Origin: Eubacterium sp.
GTDB taxonomy: Bacteria > Bacillota > Clostridia > Oscillospirales > Acutalibacteraceae
Assembly (NCBI GenBank): GCA_017458975.1
Contig: JAFSZK010000060.1
Coordinates: 1-39,054 of the forward strand
Reading direction: 5' to 3'
Length of the DNA stretch: 39,054 nucleotides
The position numbers and the translations under genes were made by a program. Of the stretch, positions 23,388-32,524 are shown piece after piece. A model generated the notes under the pieces. That model had not been told where the DNA came from and did not search any database. It was given only the letters and a program-made list of their open reading frames with translations. How positions within the stretch are numbered: position 1 is the stretch's first letter; each line of letters opens with the position of its first letter.

Positions 23388-25034
23388 ATGGATTACCTGA
23401 ATAAATACAAAGAATGGTTAAGCTTTGACGAGGAAACAAAAAACGAGCTTATCGGTATTACCGACGATAAAGAGCTTGAGGACAGGTTTTATAAGGATTT
23501 AGCCTTCGGTACGGGAGGACTGCGCGGAATTATGGGCGCGGGCACTAACCGTATGAATAAGTACACGGTGGCTAAAGCAACAAAGGGACTCGCCGCTTAT
23601 CTTAAAGCGAATAACGAGGGTGAAATATCGGTAGCAATAGCCTGCGATTCAAGACTGAATTCAATGGATTTTTTATGGTATGCAGCCCGAATCTTTGCAA
23701 GCGAAGGAATTAAGGTTTACGCGTATTATAAAATTGTTCCTGTACCTGTATTGTCCTTTACGGTAAGAGAGCTTAAGTGTACCGCGGGAGTTATGATTAC
23801 CGCTTCCCATAACCCGAAAGAATATAACGGATATAAGGTTTACGATTCTACGGGTTGTCAGCTTTGTACCGAGGACGCTAAGGCTGCGCTTTCGTATATT
23901 GATAATATTAAAGACTATAAAACAATATTTGACGGCGTCGAAAGTTCTGAAAATTATATTAAACAAAATATGATTATTTCAATTTACGAAAAAGAGCTTG
24001 ATAAATTTGTTAACGCTGTAAAAAAACAATCCCTGTATACTGAAAACAGCGACCTTAAAATAGTTTATACGCCGCTTCACGGAACGGGCTTGGTACCGGT
24101 TACTAAGGTACTTGAAAATATGGACGTGACCGTTCTTGATGCCCAAATGGAGCCGGACGGTAATTTTCCTACGGTTAAGTCACCGAACCCCGAGGACAGA
24201 GCGGCTCTGACTCTCGGTATTGAAAAAGCAAAGGATATCGGCGCGGATATCGTTTTAGGTACTGACCCCGATTGTGACAGAGTGGGTATTGCCGTAAAAG
24301 ACGCAGACGATTATGTTTTATTCACCGGTAACCAGACCGGCGCGCTTCTTGTAAAGTTTATTTGTGAAATGAAGAAGACTGAGCTTAATGAAAAATCAAT
24401 GCTTGTAAAAACTATAGTAACAAGCGAGCTCGGAGCAAATATAGGTCGTAACTATGGCTTAAAAGTAGACGAAACCCTTACCGGCTTTAAGTTTATAGGC
24501 GACAAAATGAATAAGTACGAAAAAGACGGAAGAGAGTTTGTAATCGGATACGAGGAAAGCTACGGCTATCTTGTCGGAAACCATGCGAGGGATAAGGACG
24601 CCGTTGTATCCTCAATGCTTATTTGTCAGATGGCGGCATATTATAAAAATAAGGGTATGTCGCTTAAGAACGCTCTTGATGAGATATATAAAGAATACGG
24701 GTATTATCTTGACTATCTCGATTCCTTTGTACTTAAGGGTAAGGACGGAAGCGAAAAAATTCAAAAGCTGATGGTAACCTTCAGGGAAAAGGGAAATACG
24801 CTTCTTGACGGAATTAAAGAAATAATTGACTTTAAGGACGGAATACTTGATTTGCCAAAAGAAAACGTACTTAAATATATTTTTAACGACGGCTCATGGA
24901 TGGCTGTAAGACCCAGCGGTACAGAGCCTAAAATAAAGGTTTATTACTCCGTTAAGGATAATAGCAAGGAAAATGCACAGGCAAGACTTGATACTATCAG
25001 AAAGGTTATGGGCGGTATTATAAATGACTGTTAA
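23388..25034 (+). CDS. Phosphoglucomutase/phosphomannomutase (alpha-D-phosphohexomutase)
   Basis: The enzyme interconverts hexose 1- and 6-phosphates. The start is ATG 23388 after GAGGTG; the upstream TTG at 23376 is ignored. The 548 residues include GTGGLRGIMGAGTNRMN (41-57), the phosphoserine loop TASHNPKEYNGYKVY with Ser140, the magnesium loop DPDCDR (Asp293, 295 and 297), the sugar loop GYEESYGYLVG and the C-terminal phosphate loop RPSGTEPKIKVYY. This is the long PgcA-type form common in Firmicutes. With the mannosidase two genes downstream, it may channel released mannose or glucose phosphate. Its end overlaps the NifU-domain gene by eleven bases. Confidence 0.95.
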   Translation: MDYLNKYKEWLSFDEETKNELIGITDDKELEDRFYKDLAFGTGGLRGIMGAGTNRMNKYTVAKATKGLAAYLKANNEGEISVAIACDSRLNSMDFLWYAARIFASEGIKVYAYYKIVPVPVLSFTVRELKCTAGVMITASHNPKEYNGYKVYDSTGCQLCTEDAKAALSYIDNIKDYKTIFDGVESSENYIKQNMIISIYEKELDKFVNAVKKQSLYTENSDLKIVYTPLHGTGLVPVTKVLENMDVTVLDAQMEPDGNFPTVKSPNPEDRAALTLGIEKAKDIGADIVLGTDPDCDRVGIAVKDADDYVLFTGNQTGALLVKFICEMKKTELNEKSMLVKTIVTSELGANIGRNYGLKVDETLTGFKFIGDKMNKYEKDGREFVIGYEESYGYLVGNHARDKDAVVSSMLICQMAAYYKNKGMSLKNALDEIYKEYGYYLDYLDSFVLKGKDGSEKIQKLMVTFREKGNTLLDGIKEIIDFKDGILDLPKENVLKYIFNDGSWMAVRPSGTEPKIKVYYSVKDNSKENAQARLDTIRKVMGGIINDC

Positions 25035-25263
25035 GGATTATATTGAAAATGTAATTCAGCCGAAGCTTCAGGGAGACGGCGGCTGGGTTGAATATGAAAG
25101 CCTTGAAAACGGAAAGCTGACCCTTGTTTTCAGAGGGGAATGCTCAAAATGTCTTATTCTTAATCGTTGTACCGATTGGATAGAAGAACAGATTGATAAC
25201 GATTTGAATAAGAAGGTAAGCATTGTTGCAATCCGCAAAAGACCTTATTTTCAGGAGATTTAG
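25024..25263 (+). CDS. Stand-alone NifU C-terminal-domain protein
   Basis: The 79-residue protein has the NifU C-terminal (Nfu) pattern: VIQPKLQGDGGWVEYES, then RGECSKCLILNRCTDWIEEQI, where the CxxC pair would hold an iron-sulfur cluster for transfer to client proteins. The family usually has CxxCP; here CSKCLIL lacks the Pro and a further Cys follows six residues on. It is a minimal form without a scaffold or A-type domain. It overlaps the phosphohexomutase gene by eleven bases and ends two bases before the mannosidase, an odd location for an iron-sulfur protein. Confidence 0.82.
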   Translation: MTVKDYIENVIQPKLQGDGGWVEYESLENGKLTLVFRGECSKCLILNRCTDWIEEQIDNDLNKKVSIVAIRKRPYFQEI

Positions 25264-25265
25264 TT

Positions 25266-28199
25266 ATGGCTCATATTAAGGTTGAAAGACGCTCAATGAG
25301 GCGTGAAGAATTCATTGAGCTTCGTTTTAAACAGCTAAAAAAGTATATTTATTCGTCTAAGTGGGAGATTGAAAATCTCTTTATTCGTGATGCCCGTCAA
25401 ATCGGTGAAACGGAATATGAGTATTACAGCGAAGATTACAGACCGCTCAAAAGAGGCGATATGTATTTCACGCCCGACGGTACTGCGTTTATAAAGGCTG
25501 AAGTTAATATCCCTGAGGAGCTTAAGAAAAAAGAGCTATATTTAACTCTTAAAACGGCTGCGGAAATTTGCGTTAAAATTAACGGAAAGTATGTCGGCGG
25601 TGTTGACCCGAACCGTGAGAGAATACTTATTTCTCCATATGTTAATACCTCTGAAACGCTGAATATTGAAATGACGGGTTATAACCGCTCAAAGCCTGAC
25701 GATGAGCGTAATCCCGAGTCCCTGTCGGTAAGAGGCTGTCGCCAGATATTTGAAGGCGCTTATATTTCTACCGTAAATCATGAGGTTCAGGATTTAGTTT
25801 GGGATTTTGAGCTTTTTATTGATATTATGAACAGCGAGCTCTTTAATGAGGATTACAGGGAATTTCTTAAGGTCGAGCTCAATAACGCGATGAATCTCAT
25901 TGATATATATTCAAACGAGCTTACGGGTATCAAGGAAGCCAAGAAATATATGGACGACGTTATATATGCTAATAAGGTATATAACGGCTCCGGTGAAGTT
26001 GCGCTTATAGCACACTCACATCTTGATTTAGCATATTACTGGCGAAGAATACATACAATACAGAAAAATTTAAGAACCGTACTTATTCAGCTTCGTTTAA
26101 TGGATAAGTATAAGGATTTTAAATATACCCATACTCAGCCTTATACTTACGAAACGCTTGAAAAATATTACCCGGACGTTTTTGAAGAGCTAAAGGAAAA
26201 GGTTGAAAGGGGTCAGTTTGAGCCTGTCGGTGCAATGTATGTTGAGCCCGATTGTAACATACCTAATGCGGAAAGTCTTATCCGTCAGTGTATATACGGT
26301 CAAAAGACCTATGAGCGTATGTTCTCAAAAAGAGTAAACAACGTATGGCTTCCCGATGTTTTCGGAAATTCCTGGATTATGCCTCAAATTCTTAAGGGTT
26401 GCGGGGTTGAATATTTTGTATCTAATAAAATGTCAACATGGAACGATACTAACCGTTTTCCGCATAATTCCTTTATCTGGCGCGGTATCGACGGCAGCGA
26501 GGTGCTTGCCTGCGTTCCTCCTACCCATTTTATAACCTGGAACTATCCGTCTCAGATTCAGGCTAACTGGGATGCATATATTGATAAAAACTTAGGAAAT
26601 AAGACTATGAATATGTTTGGCTACGGCGACGGCGGTTCGGGTTGTACCGAGGATATGCTTGAGCTGATGAAACGCTTTGATAAAGTAAGCGTTATGCCTA
26701 AATGTACTCATATGGGCGGTGCCCAATATCTTGAGAAAAACCTTAAAAACGTAAAGGGTCTTGAAACCTGGGACGGTGAGCTTTATCTTGAAATGCACCG
26801 CGGAACCTTTACTACTAAGGCGGATTTAAAAAAGGCTAACAGAGCCCTTGAAAATAAAATCAGAAACGCCGAGATAGCAACTGTTATAAAAGGAGAAAAC
26901 CGCCAAAAGGAAATAACGAAAATTTATAAGAAGCTTCTTATAAATCAGTTTCATGATATTCTACCCGGCTCCCATATCCGTCCCGTTTATGAGGACGCGA
27001 TGAGGGACTATGCCGAAATTGATAAAGCGCTTGACGGTATAATAGGAACTAACGGAAAATACTTCAATACTCTTAATTTTAAGAGAGACGCGCTTACCTT
27101 TATAGAGAATAAAAAGGGAAGCTCCACTCGTTACGGAAAGAAGGGTAATTATCTTATCCCGAATATTGCGACTATGTCTTGCAAAGCTTTGAGAGCCGGT
27201 AAAAAGAACACGGACTGGATAAGTATTAACGGCGCTCAGGCAGAAACTCCGTTTTATAACGTAACGTTTAATAATGACGGCTCAATAGCTTCTCTCTATG
27301 ACAGAGAGCTTAATCGTGAGTGGACTAAGGGCGACTTTAACAAGCTTAAGATTTATGACGACCGCCCGGGCAATTATGACGCATGGGATATAATGCCTGA
27401 TTACGCCGAAAGAGAGATTAATATAAGGGTTAAAGAGAAACTCGCATTATATGAGCTTGACGGCGAGTGCGCTTCGTTTAAAGCGGTACTTGAAACGGAT
27501 AATTCCGAGTGGACAATGTATGTACGTCTGTTCAGACAGAGCAGGGGAATTGAGGTTGAAAACACAGTAAACTGGAACGAGGAGCATAAGCTTGCAAAAG
27601 CAGAGTTTTCGTGTAATGTTCTTACAAGAAAGGCTCTTTGCGATACCTCGGCGGGTTATATTCAAAGAGATACTCATAAGAATACCTCGTGGCAGAAGGC
27701 TCGTTTTGAAACCTGTCACCATAAATGGTGCTCTCTTGATGAGGAAAACGGCGGAGTTGCCATTATTAATGACTGTAAATACGGCGTCGGATTTAATGAT
27801 AATATGATTTCTTTATCGCTTCTGCGTGCTACCGTCAGACCCGATGTTATTTCCGACAGGGGTATGCATAATTTCTGTTATATGATTATGCCTCATAAGG
27901 ATTCTTCGCAAAATGCAGGAATTAATAATATCGCACTTCAGTACAATATCCCTCTGATTAAATGTGACGGAGAGTGGACTCTTCCGACCTTTGAGCCGCT
28001 TTATATACAGAGCGCAAAGTACAGCGAAGACGGTAAGATGATTGTTATTCGCCTTAGCGAACAAGACGGAAAACGCGGAAAAATCAAGCTTAACAGTAAG
28101 GTTAAGCTCCTTAATATGCTTGAAGATTTTGAGCGTGAAAGCGACGTTATAGAGTATTCTCCGTTTAAGATAATAACTATCGGAGTTGATATTAAATGA
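25266..28199 (+). CDS. Glycoside hydrolase family 38 alpha-mannosidase, cytoplasmic
   Basis: The 977-residue enzyme has no signal peptide and should act on imported oligosaccharides. After an N-terminal beta domain (about 1-235) comes the catalytic barrel with metal residues in HSHLDLAYYW (His250, Asp254), the retaining nucleophile Asp364 in WLPDVFGNSW and a later metal His in NQFHDILPGSH. The C-terminal beta-sandwich begins near residue 640 (DGSIASLYDRELNREW). The family cleaves alpha-mannosides with retention and uses zinc. CAGGAG precedes the ATG. Its partners appear to be the phosphohexomutase gene upstream and the GPH symporter. The linkage specificity cannot be read from the sequence. 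Confidence 0.94.
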   Translation: MAHIKVERRSMRREEFIELRFKQLKKYIYSSKWEIENLFIRDARQIGETEYEYYSEDYRPLKRGDMYFTPDGTAFIKAEVNIPEELKKKELYLTLKTAAEICVKINGKYVGGVDPNRERILISPYVNTSETLNIEMTGYNRSKPDDERNPESLSVRGCRQIFEGAYISTVNHEVQDLVWDFELFIDIMNSELFNEDYREFLKVELNNAMNLIDIYSNELTGIKEAKKYMDDVIYANKVYNGSGEVALIAHSHLDLAYYWRRIHTIQKNLRTVLIQLRLMDKYKDFKYTHTQPYTYETLEKYYPDVFEELKEKVERGQFEPVGAMYVEPDCNIPNAESLIRQCIYGQKTYERMFSKRVNNVWLPDVFGNSWIMPQILKGCGVEYFVSNKMSTWNDTNRFPHNSFIWRGIDGSEVLACVPPTHFITWNYPSQIQANWDAYIDKNLGNKTMNMFGYGDGGSGCTEDMLELMKRFDKVSVMPKCTHMGGAQYLEKNLKNVKGLETWDGELYLEMHRGTFTTKADLKKANRALENKIRNAEIATVIKGENRQKEITKIYKKLLINQFHDILPGSHIRPVYEDAMRDYAEIDKALDGIIGTNGKYFNTLNFKRDALTFIENKKGSSTRYGKKGNYLIPNIATMSCKALRAGKKNTDWISINGAQAETPFYNVTFNNDGSIASLYDRELNREWTKGDFNKLKIYDDRPGNYDAWDIMPDYAEREINIRVKEKLALYELDGECASFKAVLETDNSEWTMYVRLFRQSRGIEVENTVNWNEEHKLAKAEFSCNVLTRKALCDTSAGYIQRDTHKNTSWQKARFETCHHKWCSLDEENGGVAIINDCKYGVGFNDNMISLSLLRATVRPDVISDRGMHNFCYMIMPHKDSSQNAGINNIALQYNIPLIKCDGEWTLPTFEPLYIQSAKYSEDGKMIVIRLSEQDGKRGKIKLNSKVKLLNMLEDFERESDVIEYSPFKIITIGVDIK

Positions 28200-28591
28200 C
28201 GGCTAAAGTAATTATAATTATCGCTGTGGTTCTGGTGCTGGGATTACTTGTTATACCTTTTATTAATAAGGTGCAGTTTAAAAAAATGCCCCTTGAACAA
28301 AAGGTAAGAGTTCTTATGAAACAGGCTAAGGGACTCGCTTATTTTAAGAATATTTCAAACGGAACAAAAGGCAGTCTTATATATATTAAGAATAAACGGA
28401 AAATATATATTTATGACTGGGCGCTTAGTGACGGAAAAATGATTTGTACCAACGAAGTGCTGTTTGATAAATGGTATTATCCGAGTGAAAACAATATCTT
28501 TTCCGACGACGAAAAGGAACTTGCATTAAAAGACCTTGAGCAATTCAATAAAAAGAATTTTGTTAAACTTGTAATTAACTATGATGATTAA
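28196..28591 (+). CDS. Small membrane-anchored protein, function unknown
   Basis: This 131-residue protein begins inside the mannosidase stop (ATGA overlap). It has one N-terminal membrane helix (about 4-24, IIIIAVVLVLGLLVIPFI) and a soluble domain containing KNISNGTKGSLIYIKNKRKIYIYDW and DDEKELALKDLEQF. I do not recognise the family. The tail probably faces the cytoplasm, since Lys-rich residues follow the helix. Its last codons (AAC TAT GAT GAT) contain the start of the next gene in another frame. The link to mannosidase or tRNA repair is unknown. Confidence 0.75.
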   Translation: MTAKVIIIIAVVLVLGLLVIPFINKVQFKKMPLEQKVRVLMKQAKGLAYFKNISNGTKGSLIYIKNKRKIYIYDWALSDGKMICTNEVLFDKWYYPSENNIFSDDEKELALKDLEQFNKKNFVKLVINYDD

Positions 28592-29930
28592 TCTAAATAA
28601 AAATGCTCAAAAGTTAATATGTGCTCTTTGCGATGAAGGTTATAAAGCTTATGCTGTCGGCGGCTGCGTTCGCGACAGTATTCTTTGCCGTAGCGTCGGA
28701 GACGTTGATATTACAACCTCTGCAAAGCCCGAGGAAACCGAAGCGGTTCTCGAAAGAAAAGGAATCAGATATTTTGAAACGGGTCTGAAACACGGTACTG
28801 TTACTGCGGTTATTGACGGTGAAAACTTTGAAATAACAACCTTCAGAACCGAGTCGACCTATAATGATAACCGCCATCCCGACAAGGTGAATTTTGTATC
28901 CGACGTGAAAGAGGATTTATCACGCCGCGATTTTACGATTAATGCAATGGCTTATAACGAAAAAGAGGGGATTGTTGACCTTTTCGGCGGAAGAAATGAT
29001 ATTAACAGTAAGCTTATTAAATCTGTCGGAAACGCCGATACACGTTTTAAAGAGGACGCACTCAGGATTATGAGAGCCCTTCGCTTCTCGGCTGTTTTGG
29101 GTTTTAGAATCGAGAAAGAAACGGAAAAAGCAATCTTTGAGAATAAGGAGCTGCTGCTTAATATTGCAGGCGAAAGAATTTTTGCAGAGCTTAAAAAGCT
29201 TCTTCTCGGCGATTACTGTGAAAACGTACTTTTAAAATACAAAGAGGTGCTTGCCGTTGTAATCCCCGAGCTTGAAGCGTGCTTTGACTTTGAACAGCGC
29301 AGTAAATGGCATTTATACGACGTCTATACTCACAGCGTTAAATCGGTTGCAATTTCTCCTGAAAAGGACTATATGCGCTTTTCTCTGCTTCTTCACGATA
29401 TAGGAAAGCCTTATTGTAAAACGACCGACGCAAACGGACAGGACCATTTTAAGGGACATCCCGTTATCAGCGCCGAGCTTGCCCAAAAAGCTCTTTCAAG
29501 ATTTAATCCGAGTAATGATTTTAAAAATAAGGTCTTGACTCTTATTTCTAATCACGATTATTTTATAACACGAAAAAGAAGTAATATAAAAAAATGGCTT
29601 CGTTTACTCGGTGAGGAGCTTACTTATGACTATATTGATTTAAAAATTGCCGATTTGAAAACGCATAATCTTGAGCTTTCTCAACATGAAATTGATGAGC
29701 TTTACTATATTAAGGACCTCACAAAAGAGATTATCGAAAGCAACGAGCCCTACAAAATCAGCGATTTGAAAATAAACGGTTTTGATTTACAGAAAATAGG
29801 TTATAAAGGCGCTGAAATATCATATGAGCTTGAAAAGCTTATTAAAGACGTTTCGGGTAATCCCGAGCTGAATAAAAAAGAAAATCTCCTGCATTTAGCG
29901 AAGCAGGATTACAAAAAAGAGTTGTCATAG
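28581..29930 (+). CDS. cca: CCA tRNA nucleotidyltransferase with HD domain
   Basis: The enzyme adds or repairs the CCA end of tRNAs without a template. The 449-residue protein has AVGGCVRDSIL (25-35), the catalytic carboxylates in DVDITTSA (41-48), RRDFTINAMAYN, the tRNA head/neck region RFKEDALRIMRALRF, and a C-terminal HD domain with HDIGKPYCKTTDANGQDHFKGH. The HD part suggests 2',3'-cyclic phosphate or phosphatase activity. Class II type. Two adjacent ATGs (28581 and 28584) could start it, and no good Shine-Dalgarno sequence is visible; it overlaps the previous gene by eleven bases, so coupling is likely. Its own stop (TAG) sits in the loop of a bidirectional terminator. Confidence 0.94.
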   Translation: MMINLNKNAQKLICALCDEGYKAYAVGGCVRDSILCRSVGDVDITTSAKPEETEAVLERKGIRYFETGLKHGTVTAVIDGENFEITTFRTESTYNDNRHPDKVNFVSDVKEDLSRRDFTINAMAYNEKEGIVDLFGGRNDINSKLIKSVGNADTRFKEDALRIMRALRFSAVLGFRIEKETEKAIFENKELLLNIAGERIFAELKKLLLGDYCENVLLKYKEVLAVVIPELEACFDFEQRSKWHLYDVYTHSVKSVAISPEKDYMRFSLLLHDIGKPYCKTTDANGQDHFKGHPVISAELAQKALSRFNPSNDFKNKVLTLISNHDYFITRKRSNIKKWLRLLGEELTYDYIDLKIADLKTHNLELSQHEIDELYYIKDLTKEIIESNEPYKISDLKINGFDLQKIGYKGAEISYELEKLIKDVSGNPELNKKENLLHLAKQDYKKELS

Positions 29931-29942
29931 GACAACTCTTTT
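29915..29942. terminator. Bidirectional terminator between convergent operons
   Basis: AAAAGAGTTGTC (29915-29926) and GACAACTCTTTT (29931-29942) form a perfect 12-bp palindrome with a four-base loop. The plus strand ends in TTTT and the minus strand in TTTTTT. The loop is the end of the cca stop codon region, and the minus-strand methyltransferase stop codon (29941-29943) overlaps the right edge. Confidence 0.92.
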
Positions 29943-30705
29943 ATAATTGAAAATAAGTAATATATAGCTTGTGTTTTACGGTGAACTCGTTCGGATATTC
30001 TTTGAGCATCTCAGTATGCTCCTTGCTCCATTTTTCAAAGGTTTCCTTATCCATAGAAGCAAGCGTGCCTCTGCAGGCGCACATCCTTCCGTGCCAGCTT
30101 TCGCGAGTGAAAGGTATTTCACAGTTAAAGCACTCGGTTTTTCTTGCGTTAAATAAATCGTCGTACATATCCTTGAGCGCGTTTTTGCTGACGTCCCAGT
30201 CGGGATTATATTTTTTAATTAAATTGATACTGCTTAAAACATAGTCATCATCGTAAGACCAGTCCAGTAATATTTTAATTAACTTACCGTTTGGCTTTAA
30301 AAGGCGGCATATTTCAGCTTTAATCTTATCTCTGTCAAAATACCAGAAGCACTGCGCAGCAGTAATAGTATCAAAGCTATTATCAGGGAGTCCCGTAGCT
30401 TCTGCATAAGAAACTAAATAATTTATGTTGCGTTCGCTTTTCTTTGCGGATTCTCTTGCAAGAAGTATCTGTTTTTCGGATATATCAACGCCTGTTATTT
30501 CAGCTTTTTCGTTATACAGATTCTGCGGTAGAATACCCGTTCCCGTACCTATATCAAGCCATGAGCTGCCGTCCCTTCCGACGCCGAGTTCCCGTAGGCG
30601 GTCATATAATATAGACGGATAAATATTTCTGTATTTAGCGTATTCTTCGGAAGTATTTCCCCAGTCGAACGCTTTACCCTTGTCAATTCTTTTATCTGAT
30701 ATCAT
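29941..30705 (-). CDS. Class I SAM-dependent methyltransferase (Methyltransf_11 type)
   Basis: The 254-residue protein has SAM motif I WLDIGTGTGILPQNLY (49-64), an acidic motif II (ITGVDISEKQI) and NSFDTITAAQCFWYFD typical of UbiE/Methyltransf_11 enzymes. FDWGNTSEEYAKYRNIYP at the N-terminus is a common feature of this group. The substrate is unknown. It is the last gene of a minus-strand operon, seven bases after the GH127-type gene; the ribosome site GAGGAA lies inside the end of that gene, about twelve bases from the ATG. Confidence 0.9.
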   Translation of the reverse strand: MISDKRIDKGKAFDWGNTSEEYAKYRNIYPSILYDRLRELGVGRDGSSWLDIGTGTGILPQNLYNEKAEITGVDISEKQILLARESAKKSERNINYLVSYAEATGLPDNSFDTITAAQCFWYFDRDKIKAEICRLLKPNGKLIKILLDWSYDDDYVLSSINLIKKYNPDWDVSKNALKDMYDDLFNARKTECFNCEIPFTRESWHGRMCACRGTLASMDKETFEKWSKEHTEMLKEYPNEFTVKHKLYITYFQL

Positions 30706-30712
30706 AATAGCG

Positions 30713-32524
30713 TTATTCCTCGATTATCGGCATTTCAGTCATTCGAAGCTTTGCGCATCCGTAAGGTATTAGCTCAATTGTTTCTGCTTTTGAAATCGGT
30801 TTTACAGATTCAGGCGTCTTGGCGCATACAGTTTTTAGCCTTTTCATATGTCCCCAGTTAATTTTCTGCATTTTCGCGCTGATATTAATCGGTGCATTTT
30901 CCTGAGAAAACGGTATATCGCTTATGCCGTTATATTTAACTTTAAAATTCTTACCGCTGAAAGCATAGCTCCAATCGCTTGTCGGTAAATATTCCCAGTC
31001 GCAATAAGGGTACTTCCTTTCAACTGAGCGTTTAGTGTATTCAAGCATTTTCTTTTTATAAGAAATAGGAAGCGAAAACAAAAGCGAACCCTTTTTTACC
31101 GTATATAGATTATTCGGTCGCGCTTTGAGGATAACAGGAGTTTCAAATTCAATATTGATTTTAGTTTCTCCCTCGTTAATATTTATTTCTATATCCTTTG
31201 TTTCCAGCTTTATACCGTTAAGAGTAAGTCTTTCGGCAAATGAGGGAATACGGATTATAAAATCAAATGCCTTTTTTGAGTTAATTATGTATTCAACTTT
31301 GTTTTCAAAAGGATAATTTGTTTTAATCTCTATTTTTACATCCTTTGTATTAAGACGACAGGGAAGCATAAGAGAATTTATTATCGTATTATCCTTATGC
31401 ATAAATGACGAAATAACAAGTTTAGGAAATCCCTGACTGAAATTTGCAGTACAGCATCCGAAATTCGGCTCAAGTCCAAAGAGATGCGCTCGGGGACCGT
31501 TTGTTCCGAAATGAGAAAAGGGGAAGAGCTTTTTGCAAGCAATCTGATTGCTCATCTGGTCGTACTGATGAGCCCACATATCCTCGCTTACAGTTGCGGG
31601 TAAAGCGTTAAAAGCAAGTACCTCAAGCCTCTCGGCCCATTTTGAATCGCCGGTGTACGCAAATAAATGCTCGTAGGAATACATTTGCTCAACAATCGCG
31701 CATAGCTCGGTACCCTGAACAGGACTTATACCCGAAAGACACTCGTCTCCCGTAAAGCTTTCGTAAACAGTACCGTTGTATTTATCAAGTATCTCTCTGT
31801 AACTTTCAGCGATGTCTTTATATCCTTCTCCGAGTAAATCGCAAGAAACAGCTTCGCTTTTTAACATCATTGCTATGTTAACAATATGTGTTTTATATCG
31901 CCATATGTCTTTCGGAGTTTTCCAAAGCTCAATAGCATTATCGTAGTTAAAGCCCTGCTTTTTAAGGATTATTCCAAGCTCTTTAATCCATTCTTCGCTA
32001 TATCTCTCATATAAAAAGTTTAAAGCGATAAATGTTTCAAACCATCTGAATTTACCCCAATTAAAAAGTGAAATCTTTCCGCTTTTTAATAATTCATAGT
32101 AGTTTTTCAGCGCCTTATATATCACTTTCGGGATTCTTTCATCTCCGGAGCAGTCGTAGTAAACTTTAAGAGTTTTTGTAATTAACTGTAAAGCCCAGGA
32201 ATCATAGGCTTTCCTGTGCTTTTTATTACACGGACAAATCCAGCCGTCATCTTCCTGCTTGGAAATAATTGAGTCAACAAATTTTTTTGCATCATTAATC
32301 ATTTCTTCATTTTCAAGAAGATATGCAAGCGGAATAAACCCGTCAAGCCAATAGGGAACTCTTTCCCAGCTCTCGCGCTTTCCTCCAATCCAGCCGCTTT
32401 CTTTTATATCCGGCCATACCTTGTGAAGATTTCCGCTAAGTCCGCTTGCCTGAATTTCAAGCTGTTTTTTAATCCAACCCTCGGGCTTTATTTCTTTTGT
32501 TGTGTAAAAATCCCACTTATTCAT
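30713..32524 (-). CDS. GH127-type (DUF1680) glycoside hydrolase, probable beta-L-arabinofuranosidase-like
   Basis: The 603-residue protein has an (alpha/alpha)6-barrel N-terminal half and a beta-sandwich C-terminal half, as in GH127. Key residues match HypBA1 of Bifidobacterium: a Glu-x-Cys motif (Glu273, Cys275 in GTELCA) and an adjacent Cys pair (Cys357, Cys358 in NFGCCTAN). In the model enzyme these bind zinc and supply the unusual Cys nucleophile. No signal peptide is present, so it acts in the cytoplasm on imported sugar. It overlaps the MFS gene by eight bases. Related DUF1680 enzymes have other specificities, so the substrate is inferred from family only. Confidence 0.86.
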   Translation of the reverse strand: MNKWDFYTTKEIKPEGWIKKQLEIQASGLSGNLHKVWPDIKESGWIGGKRESWERVPYWLDGFIPLAYLLENEEMINDAKKFVDSIISKQEDDGWICPCNKKHRKAYDSWALQLITKTLKVYYDCSGDERIPKVIYKALKNYYELLKSGKISLFNWGKFRWFETFIALNFLYERYSEEWIKELGIILKKQGFNYDNAIELWKTPKDIWRYKTHIVNIAMMLKSEAVSCDLLGEGYKDIAESYREILDKYNGTVYESFTGDECLSGISPVQGTELCAIVEQMYSYEHLFAYTGDSKWAERLEVLAFNALPATVSEDMWAHQYDQMSNQIACKKLFPFSHFGTNGPRAHLFGLEPNFGCCTANFSQGFPKLVISSFMHKDNTIINSLMLPCRLNTKDVKIEIKTNYPFENKVEYIINSKKAFDFIIRIPSFAERLTLNGIKLETKDIEININEGETKINIEFETPVILKARPNNLYTVKKGSLLFSLPISYKKKMLEYTKRSVERKYPYCDWEYLPTSDWSYAFSGKNFKVKYNGISDIPFSQENAPINISAKMQKINWGHMKRLKTVCAKTPESVKPISKAETIELIPYGCAKLRMTEMPIIEE

